Assembly: GCF_006438925.1 (NCBI RefSeq)
Contig: NZ_RCZA01000003.1
Location: 162,241-226,240 of the forward strand
DNA: 64,000 nucleotides
Source of the DNA: Pseudomonas mandelii
GTDB lineage: Bacteria; Pseudomonadota; Gammaproteobacteria; Pseudomonadales; Pseudomonadaceae
Direction: 5' to 3'
The position numbers and the translations under genes are program-made. Shown piece after piece: positions 18,520 through 27,201 of this stretch (its first letter is position 1; every line of letters starts with the position of its first letter). The notes below the pieces were generated by a model. That model ran no database searches. It was given only the letters and a program-made list of their open reading frames with translations, and was not told where the DNA came from.

Positions 18520-18849
18520 TCAGGGATTCAGGCGGCAGCCTTGGCGCTCGCTGATCCATTGCGCGCTGTTGTTGCGGCCCATGCCGCTGACGGTGACGCG
18601 CTTGCTGGCGGCGTCATCGGTAAAGCCACGGGTCGGCAGCCACTGCTTCACATAGCCGTGGCAGTACTCGGCCGGGTTGTTCATCACGTAACGGCACGAA
18701 CAATATTCCTTGGCGGTGTAGGCGCTGATGATGTCCGGGAACGCCCACAGCGCCACGCGCTCCTGCCAGATCCAGCCGAGCAAGGCGATCAACAGGATCA
18801 ACAACAACGTACTGAACGGTCGGCGACGGACAAAGCTGCGACGCTTCAT
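18520..18849 (-). CDS. Small membrane-anchored protein of unknown function
   Basis: This 109-residue protein has a strongly basic start (MKRRSFVRRRP), one membrane helix (about residues 13-28), and a periplasmic domain of about 80 residues with four cysteines (YCSCRY, EYCHGY and RQGCRL), which could form disulfides. I do not recognise a named family. Its start overlaps the stop of the upstream serine hydrolase (ATGA), so it is translationally coupled to that enzyme. It may be an accessory protein for it (inference). Confidence 0.75.
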   Translation of the reverse strand: MKRRSFVRRRPFSTLLLILLIALLGWIWQERVALWAFPDIISAYTAKEYCSCRYVMNNPAEYCHGYVKQWLPTRGFTDDAASKRVTVSGMGRNNSAQWISERQGCRLNP

Positions 18850-19940
18850 GGCTGCACCTTCGCGGCAAATGCCTTGAGCGCGAGTTTGAGCAAATCGTTG
18901 TGCCGGTAGCTGCCGTCGCGGTCATCGCCGTAGCGCACGATCACCAGGTTTTCGCTGGGAATCACGTACATCGCCTGACCCCAATGACCCAGCGCGGCGA
19001 AGGTGTCGGCGGGTGCATCGGGCCATGGTTTTGCCGCGCCATCCGCTGCTCGATTGAGCCACCAATGGCCGCCGGGTACGGCGTCGTCCTGATGGGCTTG
19101 ATAGCGGGCGAACGGTTCGCGGTTGAAAGAAACCCAGTCCTTGGGCAGCAACTGGCGCTCGCCCCAACGACCGTCGCGGGCCATCAACAGCCCGACTCGA
19201 GCCAGATCCCTGGCGGTGAGGTAGGCATAGGATGAAGCGACGAATGCCCCCGTGGCGTCGGTTTCCCAGGAGGCGTGGCGAATGCCCAAGGGTTCGAACA
19301 GAGCAGTCCATGGATAGTCCGGATACCGGTTCGGGCCGACGATGTTTTTCAGCGCGGCGGACAATAGATTGCTGTCGCCACTGGAGTAACGGAATGCCTG
19401 ACCGGGTTTGGCGTATTCACCGTGATCGGCGGTGAACGCGGCCATGTCCGGGTGACCACGGGTGTAGAGCATCGCGACCACCGAGGATTTCAACGGCGCG
19501 TATTCATAGTCTTCCTGCCAGTCCAGGCCCGAGGCCCAGTGCAGCAGGTCGGCCATGGTCATCGTCGGGTGTTTTTCCAGCGGTGGATAAAACTTCAGCG
19601 CCGGGTCCTGGAGCTTGAACAGACCTTCGCCATAGGCGACGCCAAGGACCGTGGCCATCAGGCTTTTACTGATGGACCAGGTCAGGTGCGGGGTGTCGGC
19701 GGTGGTCGGACCGGCGTAGCGTTCGTAGATCAGTTGACCGTCGCGGATCACCAGCAAGGCGTCGGTGCGGATGCCTTTTCGGGCGTTGTCGTCGCGAGGC
19801 GCAAAAGCGTAAATCTCCAGCGCTTGAAGCGCCGGCCCGCTGACTGTCGGACCGGTTGACCATTGCTCGGCAGGCCAGTATTCGGCGTGGACCGTGAGGC
19901 TGAGCAGGAGCATAAAAACCAGGGACAAGCCTTTGGACAT
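18846..19940 (-). CDS. Beta-lactamase-like serine hydrolase
   Basis: This 364-residue exported protein of the class C beta-lactamase/penicillin-binding-protein-like family has a signal peptide at residues 1-19 (ending VHA). The active-site SxxK is SISK with Ser89 and Lys92. FRYSSGDSNLLS near residue 185 is in the position of the YxN motif, and GHWGQAMYVIP in that of the third motif. These proteins are usually esterases or peptidases rather than true beta-lactamases. It overlaps the following small membrane-protein gene by four bases. The substrate is unknown. Confidence 0.88.
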   Translation of the reverse strand: MSKGLSLVFMLLLSLTVHAEYWPAEQWSTGPTVSGPALQALEIYAFAPRDDNARKGIRTDALLVIRDGQLIYERYAGPTTADTPHLTWSISKSLMATVLGVAYGEGLFKLQDPALKFYPPLEKHPTMTMADLLHWASGLDWQEDYEYAPLKSSVVAMLYTRGHPDMAAFTADHGEYAKPGQAFRYSSGDSNLLSAALKNIVGPNRYPDYPWTALFEPLGIRHASWETDATGAFVASSYAYLTARDLARVGLLMARDGRWGERQLLPKDWVSFNREPFARYQAHQDDAVPGGHWWLNRAADGAAKPWPDAPADTFAALGHWGQAMYVIPSENLVIVRYGDDRDGSYRHNDLLKLALKAFAAKVQP

Positions 19941-20021
19941 GGTGTGGGCTCGGCGGTATGGACCTGCTGAGCCTAGTCGCGCTTGATGACAGTTCCGGGA
20001 TTTGTGTCATTAATGCAGCCG

Positions 20022-20089
20022 CCTTCGCGAGCAGGCTCGCTCCCACCTTTGAAATGCATTCCCTTGTGGGAGCGGCCTGCTCGCGAAGG
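20022..20089. repeat. REP pair (GGGAGCGAGCCTGCTCGCG family)
   Basis: CCTTCGCGAGCAGGCTCGCT is matched by the inverted copy ending CTGCTCGCGAAGG, which has lost one GA dinucleotide in the core (GGGAGCGGCCTGCTCGCG). It lies between the serine hydrolase promoter region and the end of the acyl-CoA dehydrogenase-like gene. Confidence 0.88.
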
Positions 20090-20095
20090 GGCCAG

Positions 20096-20983
20096 TCAGC
20101 CCACTGACGATCCTGCGAGTGCCTTGGCCAACCGCTTCCCCCGCGCACCCGCCGCCAAATCCATGACGGACTGATCGCGTTGCCACATCGCCGCCCAATG
20201 CTGCGGACCATCGGCCAGTGCCTGGGCCACCTCGGCCTTGAGCCCATCGAACTGCGCAAACAAGCCTGCGAGCAACACATGCCCAGACGGATTATTCGGC
20301 GCCTGCCGGCTGACTTCCGCACACCCGGCCAGCAGCGCCAGCAAACGCAGTTGCAAGGCTTGTGGCCAGTCGCTGTCCTGACCGATGCCGTACAGCCAGG
20401 CGGTCATGGCGCTCAGCACATAGATGTCTTCAAGGGTGCGGAACGGTTTGATGTAAGCATCCCAGCCATCCCCCGCCAACAGTTCGCACTGAGCGTTATC
20501 GAGAAACAGCCGGCCATGGCTGATGTCTGGCATCAACGGGATCGCCGGAAGCTTCTCCAGACGCACGCCCGGTTCATCGGGATAAACCACCGCCAGACTC
20601 AGATGCGGTTTTTCGTCAGGTGCTTCGCTGCGAGCAGCGATCAGCAGCCAATCGGCAGCATCGCCTGCGGTGACAAAATCCTTGCGCCCGCTCAGACGCA
20701 AATCGCTTAGACGGGTCTGCATGTCCGCCACCTTCAGGCTGCGCTGTTCGGTCGCGCACAAGGCGCCGAGGCTCAGCGGCGCGCTCGGCCAGAGCATGCG
20801 CAACGCCGCCTGATAGCCCACCAGAAACGCCAGCCCTGGCGTCGACATCAAACGCCCGCCGGCCACCGCCAATTCGAACGGCGTGACGTTACCCAACTGG
20901 TGCAACAAGGTCGCGAATCCCTCGGCCAGGTCCGGGTTGGTGGGCAAGCGATCGCGGCGGCGCAGCAGGTTTTGCCAGGGCAT
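20096..20983 (-). CDS. Acyl-CoA dehydrogenase-like protein
   Basis: This 295-residue protein resembles acyl-CoA dehydrogenases in the middle beta domain (LRLSGRKDFVTAGDAADWLLIAARSE, about residues 95-120) and in the helical C-terminal part. It is well short of the roughly 380 residues of a full enzyme. The usual catalytic Glu and FAD-binding signatures are not evident, so activity is uncertain. The start was set at MPWQNLL because GAGGAG lies 7 bases upstream. It is divergent from the olsB-like gene. Confidence 0.75.
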   Translation of the reverse strand: MPWQNLLRRRDRLPTNPDLAEGFATLLHQLGNVTPFELAVAGGRLMSTPGLAFLVGYQAALRMLWPSAPLSLGALCATEQRSLKVADMQTRLSDLRLSGRKDFVTAGDAADWLLIAARSEAPDEKPHLSLAVVYPDEPGVRLEKLPAIPLMPDISHGRLFLDNAQCELLAGDGWDAYIKPFRTLEDIYVLSAMTAWLYGIGQDSDWPQALQLRLLALLAGCAEVSRQAPNNPSGHVLLAGLFAQFDGLKAEVAQALADGPQHWAAMWQRDQSVMDLAAGARGKRLAKALAGSSVG

Positions 20984-21137
20984 AAGAGGCTCCTCAAAGG
21001 CTGTCATATAAGCATCACCAAAGCTTCATGGCGATGACACCGGGGCTACATAGCCTGACTTTGCACAACACGGCTGCATAAAGAAAGTCGATCGGCTGCT
21101 ACCCAAGACGGGTGACCGGCCCGTATGGAGATTCGCA

Positions 21138-21893
21138 ATGACTCAGATCGCCCGCATCAGCGACACCGGCAATGAACGCCGCCTGCAAGCCGAACGCCTG
21201 GTGGGCGCCGAGGCCTTGCAGGAAGCCCAGGCCTTGCGCTTCAACGTGTTCAGCGGCGAATTCAACGCCAAGCTCAAAGGCGCTGAGCTGGGTCTGGACA
21301 TGGATGACTATGATGTTCACTGCGCCCACATCGGCGTGCGTGACTTGAACACCGGGCGTCTGGTGGCGACCACCCGTTTGCTCGACCACACGGCCGCCAG
21401 CAGCCTGGGCAAGTTCTACAGCGAAGAAGAATTCAGCCTGCATGGCCTGGTCCATCTCAAAGGCCCGCTCCTGGAAATCGGCCGCACTTGCGTCGACCCG
21501 GCCTACCGCAACGGCGGCACTATCGCCGTACTTTGGGGCGAACTGGCCGAAGTGCTGAACCAGGGCGGCTACAGCTACTTAATGGGTTGCGCGAGCATCC
21601 CGATGCAGGACGGCGGCATTCAAGCCCACGCGATCATGCAGCGCCTACGCGAGCGCTACCTGTGTACGGAACACCTGCGGGCGGAACCGAAAAAACCGCT
21701 GCCGAGCCTAGACATCCCGTCCAATGTCATCGCCGAAATGCCACCGCTGCTCAAGGCCTACATGCGGCTTGGCGCGAAGATCTGCGGCGAGCCGTGCTGG
21801 GACGAAGACTTCCAGGTCGCCGACGTGTTCATCCTGCTCAAGCGCGACGAACTCTGCCCACGTTATGCCAAGCACTTCAAGGCGGCCGTGTGA
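21138..21893 (+). CDS. olsB: Ornithine lipid N-acyltransferase OlsB-like
   Basis: This 251-residue GNAT-fold N-acyltransferase resembles OlsB, which transfers a 3-hydroxyacyl chain from acyl carrier protein to ornithine to form lyso-ornithine lipid. Family segments are [20 protein letters not shown] near the N-terminus, [15 protein letters not shown] [29 protein letters not shown] at about 111-127 and [13 protein letters not shown]. Its stop overlaps the start of the acyltransferase gene downstream by one base, giving the usual olsBA order. Cytosolic, membrane-associated action is expected. Ornithine lipids are typically made under phosphate limitation, but no Pho box was identified. Confidence 0.9.
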   Translation: MTQIARISDTGNERRLQAERLVGAEALQEAQALRFNVFSGEFNAKLKGAELGLDMDDYDVHCAHIGVRDLNTGRLVATTRLLDHTAASSLGKFYSEEEFSLHGLVHLKGPLLEIGRTCVDPAYRNGGTIAVLWGELAEVLNQGGYSYLMGCASIPMQDGGIQAHAIMQRLRERYLCTEHLRAEPKKPLPSLDIPSNVIAEMPPLLKAYMRLGAKICGEPCWDEDFQVADVFILLKRDELCPRYAKHFKAAV

Positions 21894-22687
21894 TGAGTCG
21901 GCTACGGGTGTACGCGCGGATTGCGCGAGTGTTGGTGGTGGTGGCGCTGGGTTTGAGCATGGCTGGAGTGTTTGGGCTATTCGAGCGTTTGGGAATTGCT
22001 CATTCGATGGTGCGTCGCCAGCGCTGGTCGCGATTTTTCATGGCACGCCTGAGCAATGCCCTGCCCTTTCGCGTGACCATGCACGGTGAATTGCCGAAGG
22101 CGCCGATGCTCTGGGTCAGCAACCATGTGTCCTGGACCGACATTCCGCTGCTGGGCATGCTCACGCCGCTGTCGTTCCTGTCCAAGGCCGAAGTGCGCAC
22201 CTGGCCGGTGGCGGGCTGGTTGGCGGCCAAGGCTGGCAGCTTGTTCATTCGCCGGGGGTCGGGCGACAGTCAGTTGATTCGCAAACAGATGACCCGTCAT
22301 CTGGAGCAGGAACATCCGTTGCTGATGTTCCCCGAGGGCACCACCACCGATGGCCGTTCGTTGCGCACTTTCCACGGTCGATTGCTGTCTGCAGCGATCG
22401 ACTCAGAAGTGAAGCTGCAGCCGGTGGCAATTCGTTATCTGCGCGACGGAGAGCTCGATGCGCTGGCGCCGTTCATTGGCGACGATGATTTGCTCTCGCA
22501 CCTGATGCGCTTGTTTGCCCATGATCGGGGTGAGGTGGAGATTCATTTGCTCAAGCCAATCGCGTGTGAAGGTCGCGAGCGTGCGGCACTGGCGTTTGAA
22601 GCGCAGCAGGCGGTGCAGAAGGCGTTGTTTGGTGAAGTGGCCAAATCTGCCGAACCGCGACGTGTCGGCGAATTGATCGCTGCCTGA
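21893..22687 (+). CDS. olsA: 1-acyl-glycerol-3-phosphate acyltransferase family (OlsA-like)
   Basis: This 264-residue PlsC-family acyltransferase has a membrane helix at about residues 10-30, the catalytic HX4D motif SNHVSWTD with His78 and Asp83, and the substrate motif FPEGTTTDG. After OlsB it would add the second acyl chain to complete ornithine lipid. A role in phosphatidic acid synthesis is also possible. The ATG overlaps the olsB stop (TGATG), indicating coupled translation. A longer open frame in this register runs back inside olsB and is not real. Confidence 0.9.
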   Translation: MSRLRVYARIARVLVVVALGLSMAGVFGLFERLGIAHSMVRRQRWSRFFMARLSNALPFRVTMHGELPKAPMLWVSNHVSWTDIPLLGMLTPLSFLSKAEVRTWPVAGWLAAKAGSLFIRRGSGDSQLIRKQMTRHLEQEHPLLMFPEGTTTDGRSLRTFHGRLLSAAIDSEVKLQPVAIRYLRDGELDALAPFIGDDDLLSHLMRLFAHDRGEVEIHLLKPIACEGRERAALAFEAQQAVQKALFGEVAKSAEPRRVGELIAA

Positions 22688-22691
22688 AAGA

Positions 22692-22759
22692 AAAAGATCG
22701 CAGCCTGCGGCAGCTCCTACGCCGATCTCTGTAGGAGCTGCCGAAGGCTGCGATCTTTT
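22692..22759. repeat. REP pair (GTAGGAGCTGCCG family)
   Basis: A tight pair with outer ends AAAAGATCGCAG and CTGCGATCTTTT and a very short spacer. It lies between the convergent olsA and acpH-like genes and could serve as a terminator. Confidence 0.9.
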
Positions 22760-22767
22760 GATCCTGG

Positions 22768-23340
22768 CTACACACGCTGCGCCACGAAATCCTGAAGCTG
22801 CGGATAGAACAACCGAAAGTCATTGCTCAACGGTTCATACAACACCCGCAATTCCTGCATCGCTGCGGCCAGTTCCTCCGGCCGCGTCAGTCTCCGTGAA
22901 ATCCCTCGCAGCACTTGCTCAAGCACCGCAAATTCCCGATATGAACCCAACCAGTCATTAGCCACCATGTGCGGCGCGATCTGCGCCAGACGCTCGGGCA
23001 ATTGCGCCTCGGTGGACAGCACCCGATACACGCCCGAAGTGAATTGCTCCAGCGGCTGATCCGAATAGAGTGTCCAGTCCCGGGCCAGGCAATGGTCGAA
23101 AAACACGTCGAGCACGATCCCGGCGTAACGCCTGCGGGTCAGGGAAAATCGTGACAACGAAACGTCCACCAACGGATGGCGGTCGGTAAAGACATCGATG
23201 CTGCGATGCAGCTGAATGGCCGCTTCGATCTCCGGATCGAACTGCCCTTGCAACCGCCCTTTGACGAAATCGCCATAAAGACTGCCGAGCAATTGACCGG
23301 GGCGCTGGCCACCAAGGTGCAGATGTGCGAGATAGTTCAT
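22768..23340 (-). CDS. acpH: Acyl carrier protein phosphodiesterase AcpH-like
   Basis: This 190-residue cytosolic protein of the AcpH family removes the 4'-phosphopantetheine arm from acyl carrier protein. The family start MNYLAHLHLGG, the metal-binding segment GSLYGDFVKG at about residues 19-28 and HRSIDVFTDRHP at about 45-56 are all present. IVLDVFFDHCLARDW follows, with Asp and His residues of the HD-like centre. The length matches the E. coli protein. It is divergent from the ArsR regulator gene. Confidence 0.92.
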   Translation of the reverse strand: MNYLAHLHLGGQRPGQLLGSLYGDFVKGRLQGQFDPEIEAAIQLHRSIDVFTDRHPLVDVSLSRFSLTRRRYAGIVLDVFFDHCLARDWTLYSDQPLEQFTSGVYRVLSTEAQLPERLAQIAPHMVANDWLGSYREFAVLEQVLRGISRRLTRPEELAAAMQELRVLYEPLSNDFRLFYPQLQDFVAQRV

Positions 23341-23382
23341 GGGCGCAGCTTAGCACTGCGCCTTTGTATCGTTACACTCATC

Positions 23383-23402
23383 ATATCGTTATAACTCGAT
23401 AT
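23383..23402. promoter_or_regulatory. Inverted repeat, candidate ArsR operator 1
   Basis: A perfect inverted repeat ATATCG, 8 bases, CGATAT lies in the AT-rich gap between acpH and the arsR-like gene. It is about 110 bases upstream of the regulator start and could also influence acpH. Confidence 0.5.
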
Positions 23403-23440
23403 ACCGAATTAAGCGGTCCTCAGACCAAAATTATATTTGT

Positions 23441-23482
23441 ATATCGCGAATTACCGATTTAAAGTTCGCTTCATCGCGATAT
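23441..23482. promoter_or_regulatory. Inverted repeat, candidate ArsR operator 2
   Basis: ATATCGCGA at 23441-23449 and TCGCGATAT at 23474-23482 are perfect 9-base complements separated by 24 bases, immediately upstream of the arsR-like start. Together with the ATATCG/CGATAT pair further up, this suggests operators for the adjacent regulator. The assignment is inferred from position and symmetry. Confidence 0.5.
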
Positions 23483-23511
23483 AGCGTTTTACTCATCACG
23501 AGCCCAACACC

Positions 23512-23814
23512 ATGACCATCAATCTCGACGAAATAATAAAAGCCCTGGCACACCCAGTACGGCGAGAAATCCTGCACTGGCTCAAAGACCCGACCGTCGA
23601 ATTCCCCGACCAGTCCCACAGCAACGAGCACGGCGTCTGCGCCGGGCAGATTGATCAACGTTGCGGTTTGTCGCAGTCCACGGTGTCTGCACACCTGGCA
23701 ACCCTGCAACGCGCCGGCCTGATCAGCAGCCGCAAAGTCGGCCAGTGGCATTTTTTCAAACGCAATGAGGAAACCATTCAGGAATTCCTCAAAACCTTCA
23801 GCAAAGAGCTCTGA
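23512..23814 (+). CDS. ArsR family transcriptional regulator
   Basis: This 100-residue winged-helix repressor of the ArsR/SmtB family has the N-terminal helix IIKALAHPVRREILHWLKD, the recognition helix region CGLSQSTVSAHLATLQRAGLI (about residues 52-72) and the wing SSRKVGQWHFFKRNE. Two cysteines (HGVCAGQ and QRCGLSQ) flank helix 3, where metal- or thiol-sensing members carry their sensor residues; reactive-electrophile sensing would suit the reductase downstream (inference). The MFS gene follows after 34 bases, then the reductase gene, forming a likely operon under its own control. Confidence 0.9.
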   Translation: MTINLDEIIKALAHPVRREILHWLKDPTVEFPDQSHSNEHGVCAGQIDQRCGLSQSTVSAHLATLQRAGLISSRKVGQWHFFKRNEETIQEFLKTFSKEL

Positions 23815-23848
23815 CCCTTTACGTCAGTACGCCGATAAGGAATCAACA

Positions 23849-25015
23849 ATGCCCCTCTCGCTACTCATTCTGGCCTTGAGCGCCTTCGCCATCGGCACCA
23901 CCGAGTTCGTCATCATGGGCTTGTTGCCCGATGTGGCGGCGGACCTCGGTGTATCGATTCCCGGCGCTGGCTGGCTGGTGACCGGTTACGCCCTGGGCGT
24001 GGCCATCGGTGCGCCATTCATGGCACTGGCAACCTCTCGGTTGCCACGCAAAGCCGCACTGGTAGCGTTGATGGGCATCTTCATCGTCGGCAACCTGCTC
24101 TGTGCAATGGCTACCGACTACAACGTGCTGATGTTTGCCCGTGTGGTCACTGCGCTTTGCCACGGTGCGTTCTTCGGCATTGGCTCAGTGGTGGCAGCGG
24201 GTCTGGTGCCGGCGAACAAGCGGGCTTCAGCCGTGGCATTGATGTTCACCGGCCTGACCCTGGCCAACGTGCTTGGCGTTCCGCTGGGCACCGCGCTCGG
24301 TCAGGAAGCCGGCTGGCGTTCGACCTTCTGGGCGGTGACCGTGATTGGTGTGATCGCGTTGATCGGCCTGATTCGCTTCCTGCCGGCCAAGCGCGATGAA
24401 GAGAAACTCGACATGCGCGCCGAACTGCGCGCCCTCAAAGGCGCCGGGATCTGGCTGTCGTTGAGCATGACCGCGTTGTTCGCGGCTTCCGTATTCACCC
24501 TGTTCACCTACGTCGCCCCGCTGCTCGGCGATGTCACTGGCGTCTCGCCCAAAGGCGTGACCTGGACCCTGATGCTCATCGGCCTGGGCCTGACGGTCGG
24601 CAACATCATCGGCGGCAAACTGGCTGACAAAGGCATGGCCGCAACGTTGATCGGCGTCTTTATCTCGATGGCCGTGATCTCCACCGTACTGACCTGGACC
24701 AGCGTTGCGCTGATTCCGACCGAAATCACCCTGTTCCTCTGGGCCACCGCGTGCTTTGCCGCCGTGCCCGCCCTGCAAGTGAACGTGGTGACCTACGGCA
24801 AAGCCGCACCGAACCTGGTGTCGACCCTGAACATCGGCGCTTTCAATATCGGCAACGCACTGGGTGCCTGGGTCGGCGGCAGCGTCATCGCCCACGGTTT
24901 CGGCTTGACCAGCGTTCCTCTCGCGGCAGCCGCACTGGCGGTTCTCGCCCTGCTGGTGACCCTGATTACTTTCCGCCAGAGCGGCAACCCCGAACTGGCT
25001 CCTGCTACCCACTAA
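23849..25015 (+). CDS. MFS transporter, AraJ/drug-efflux type
   Basis: This 388-residue inner-membrane protein of the major facilitator superfamily (DHA1 drug-efflux branch) has twelve predicted helices. The N-terminal TTEFVIMGLLPDVAADLGVS is diagnostic of the AraJ/YdhP group, and GWLVTGYALGVAIGAP follows. The start was set at MPLSLLIL, 34 bases after the ArsR stop; the longer frame overlaps the regulator gene. Together with the regulator and the flavin reductase it probably forms a detoxification operon that exports a compound or its reduced product. Confidence 0.9.
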   Translation: MPLSLLILALSAFAIGTTEFVIMGLLPDVAADLGVSIPGAGWLVTGYALGVAIGAPFMALATSRLPRKAALVALMGIFIVGNLLCAMATDYNVLMFARVVTALCHGAFFGIGSVVAAGLVPANKRASAVALMFTGLTLANVLGVPLGTALGQEAGWRSTFWAVTVIGVIALIGLIRFLPAKRDEEKLDMRAELRALKGAGIWLSLSMTALFAASVFTLFTYVAPLLGDVTGVSPKGVTWTLMLIGLGLTVGNIIGGKLADKGMAATLIGVFISMAVISTVLTWTSVALIPTEITLFLWATACFAAVPALQVNVVTYGKAAPNLVSTLNIGAFNIGNALGAWVGGSVIAHGFGLTSVPLAAAALAVLALLVTLITFRQSGNPELAPATH

Positions 25016-25035
25016 CCTCACGAGGGTTTTACTTC

Positions 25036-26085
25036 ATGACGACTATTTTCGATCCGATCAAACTGGGCGACCTCGAGTTGGCCAACCGCATCATCATGGC
25101 ACCGCTGACCCGCTGCCGCGCCGACGAAGGCCGCGTGCCAAACGCACTGATGGCCGAGTACTACGTACAACGTGCCTCGGCCGGCCTGATCCTCAGCGAG
25201 GCCACTTCGGTCACGCCAATGGGCGTCGGCTACCCGGACACCCCGGGCATCTGGTCCAACGATCAGGTGCGTGGCTGGGCCAATGTGACCAAAGCGATCC
25301 ACGGCGCGGGCGGCAAGATTTTCCTGCAACTGTGGCACGTCGGCCGGGTTTCCCACGAGTCGTACCTGGGCGGTGAAGCGCCGGTTGCACCCAGCGCCGT
25401 TCAGCCAAAAGGTCATGTCAGCCTGGTCCGTCCTTTGGCCGACTACCCAACCCCGCGCGCTCTGGAAACCGCTGAGATCGCCGACATCGTAGACGCCTAC
25501 CGCACCGGTGCCGAGAACGCCAAGGCGGCCGGTTTTGACGGCGTGGAAATTCACGGCGCCAACGGTTACCTGCTCGACCAGTTCCTGCAAAGCAGCACCA
25601 ACCAGCGCACCGATAATTACGGCGGCTCCCTGGAGAACCGTGCTCGCCTGTTGCTGGAAGTGACCGACGCAGCGATTGAAGTCTGGGGCGCTGGCCGCGT
25701 GGGTGTGCACCTGGCACCGCGCGCCGATTCCCACGACATGGGTGACGACAACTTGTCAGAGACCTTCACTTACGTCGCTCGCGAACTGGGCAAACGTGGC
25801 ATCGCCTTCATCTGCTCCCGCGAGAAAGAAGATGGCGACAGCCTGGGTCCACAATTGAAGGAAGCGTTCGGCGGCCCGTACATCGTCAACGAACGCTTCA
25901 CCAAAGACAGCGCCAACGCCTGGCTCGCCAGCGGCAAGGCTGATGCGGTGGCCTTCGGCGTGCCATTCATTGCCAACCCGGACCTGCCGGCACGTTTGAA
26001 GGCCGATGCACCGTTGAATGAGCCACGTCCTGAGCTGTTTTATTCCAAGGGCGCGGTTGGCTACATCGACTACCCGGTGTTGTAA
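25036..26085 (+). CDS. nemA: Alkene reductase, old yellow enzyme family (NemA/XenB-like)
   Basis: This 349-residue FMN-dependent ene-reductase of the old yellow enzyme family uses NAD(P)H to reduce activated alkenes, nitro-esters and similar xenobiotics. MAPLTRCRA near residue 21 marks the flavin site. The substrate-binding pair His173 and Asn176 lies in EIHGANGYLL, followed by NQRTDNYGGSLENRAR. The length and motifs fit P. fluorescens XenB and E. coli NemA. It follows the MFS gene by 20 bases, and a strong terminator lies just downstream, closing the arsR-MFS-reductase operon. Confidence 0.93.
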   Translation: MTTIFDPIKLGDLELANRIIMAPLTRCRADEGRVPNALMAEYYVQRASAGLILSEATSVTPMGVGYPDTPGIWSNDQVRGWANVTKAIHGAGGKIFLQLWHVGRVSHESYLGGEAPVAPSAVQPKGHVSLVRPLADYPTPRALETAEIADIVDAYRTGAENAKAAGFDGVEIHGANGYLLDQFLQSSTNQRTDNYGGSLENRARLLLEVTDAAIEVWGAGRVGVHLAPRADSHDMGDDNLSETFTYVARELGKRGIAFICSREKEDGDSLGPQLKEAFGGPYIVNERFTKDSANAWLASGKADAVAFGVPFIANPDLPARLKADAPLNEPRPELFYSKGAVGYIDYPVL

Positions 26086-26104
26086 GCGTCCCCGCTTGAA
26101 ACGC

Positions 26105-26138
26105 AAAAGCCCCGACTCGAAAGAGCCGGGGCTTTTTT
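26105..26138 (+). terminator. Rho-independent terminator after nemA-like gene
   Basis: AAAAGCCCCG and CGGGGCTTTT form a 10-bp stem ending in a run of T, 20 bases after the reductase stop. Confidence 0.9.
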
Positions 26139-26303
26139 GCAACCGGGTTACTCACAAAATCCCTACAAATCAGGTAGCTCACTACCTATCAACCTGGCGA
26201 GCCTACGTATATAAAAGCAACCCATTGCAATCAGGCGAGCGTCGGGATGATCCTCATCCGCCCTCAAATGTTGACATGGCCGGATCCAATTACGCATTTT
26301 GTT

Positions 26304-26936
26304 TCATTTGCGCAGGCTGGGGCTCAAGCGCAGCATGTCCAACCCTGTATCGACCAGACGCTCGGCTTCAGTGTGCAATTCAAAACTGTCGGGCGCCAAC
26401 AGCCACTGATACAGGATGCCATCGATATACGCATGCAGGCTGATGGCCGCACGGGCCGTATCGAGGCTTTCCGGTAACTGTCCCCGATTGATCGCATTAC
26501 TCAGGGCCAGGGCGATTCGCACATTGCAATCAAGGCTGACCGCTCGGCGCTGCTGGCGCAGGTCGCACATTTCATCGGTAAATTCGCACTTATGAAACAG
26601 AATCTCATTGATGCGTCGGGTCTTCAGGTCCAGAGAAACTTGATGAAACAAATGAATCAGCAGCTTGCGCATGCAGCCCAAGGGATCGAGCTCATCTTCG
26701 CTTTCACTGGCCTTGGCCATTTCATCCAGCGGCTCTTGCAGGGTATCAAGCATGGCCTGCACCAAATCCGCCTTGTTGCTGAAATGCCAGTATATGGCCC
26801 CGCGCGTGACCCCGGCCAGGGTAGCGATATCCGCCAGTGTCGTGCGCGCCACGCCCCTTTCGTAAAAGGCTTTTTCTGCCGCTTCCAGTATCTGGCTGCG
26901 GGTTTCTTGAGCTTCCTCTTTGGTACGACGGACCAT
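26304..26936 (-). CDS. emhR: TetR family repressor of the RND pump (EmhR/TtgR)
   Basis: This 210-residue TetR-family regulator is nearly identical in plan to TtgR/EmhR/ArpR. The DNA-binding domain is at residues 1-55 ([27 protein letters not shown], then [17 protein letters not shown]). The helical ligand-binding domain has [22 protein letters not shown]. It represses the divergent emhABC operon by binding the shared promoter and is released by antibiotics, flavonoids and solvents in known homologues. The 265-base intergenic region carries a TtgR-type operator at 27081-27110. Confidence 0.95.
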   Translation of the reverse strand: MVRRTKEEAQETRSQILEAAEKAFYERGVARTTLADIATLAGVTRGAIYWHFSNKADLVQAMLDTLQEPLDEMAKASESEDELDPLGCMRKLLIHLFHQVSLDLKTRRINEILFHKCEFTDEMCDLRQQRRAVSLDCNVRIALALSNAINRGQLPESLDTARAAISLHAYIDGILYQWLLAPDSFELHTEAERLVDTGLDMLRLSPSLRK

Positions 26937-27080
26937 GGCAGTACAACCTCAATCAGGATGCTTCAGCGATGTCTGAACATCAGCTGAATAAAAGTGGGGC
27001 GATCGCTCTCAGGCGTCGTCCCCGGCCTACAATTCGAACCCTTGAACGGCTTTTGTAACGGTGTGGATACGCGGCCAAGG

Positions 27081-27110
27081 TATTTACAAACAACCATGAA
27101 CGTAAGTATA
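27081..27110. promoter_or_regulatory. EmhR/TtgR-type operator
   Basis: TATTTACAAACAACCATGAA followed by CGTAAGTATA matches, as I recall it, the P. putida TtgR operator between ttgR and ttgA with about one change. The outer TATTTAC and GTAAGTA parts form the imperfect inverted repeat. It lies 91-121 bases upstream of emhA. No other feature was recognised in the rest of this gap. Confidence 0.85.
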
Positions 27111-27201
27111 TTCCTTAGCAAGCTACTTATCCACTCAGCGCACATTTTTTACCTTTCCACATTTCGAGTGCGCAATTTGCGCGCCTGACCCGAGGATTTT
27201 C

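Noticed and set aside
21488..21892. N-terminal extension of the OlsA-like acyltransferase
   Set aside because: The extension lies entirely inside olsB in another frame; the ATG overlapping the olsB stop gives the normal family length.
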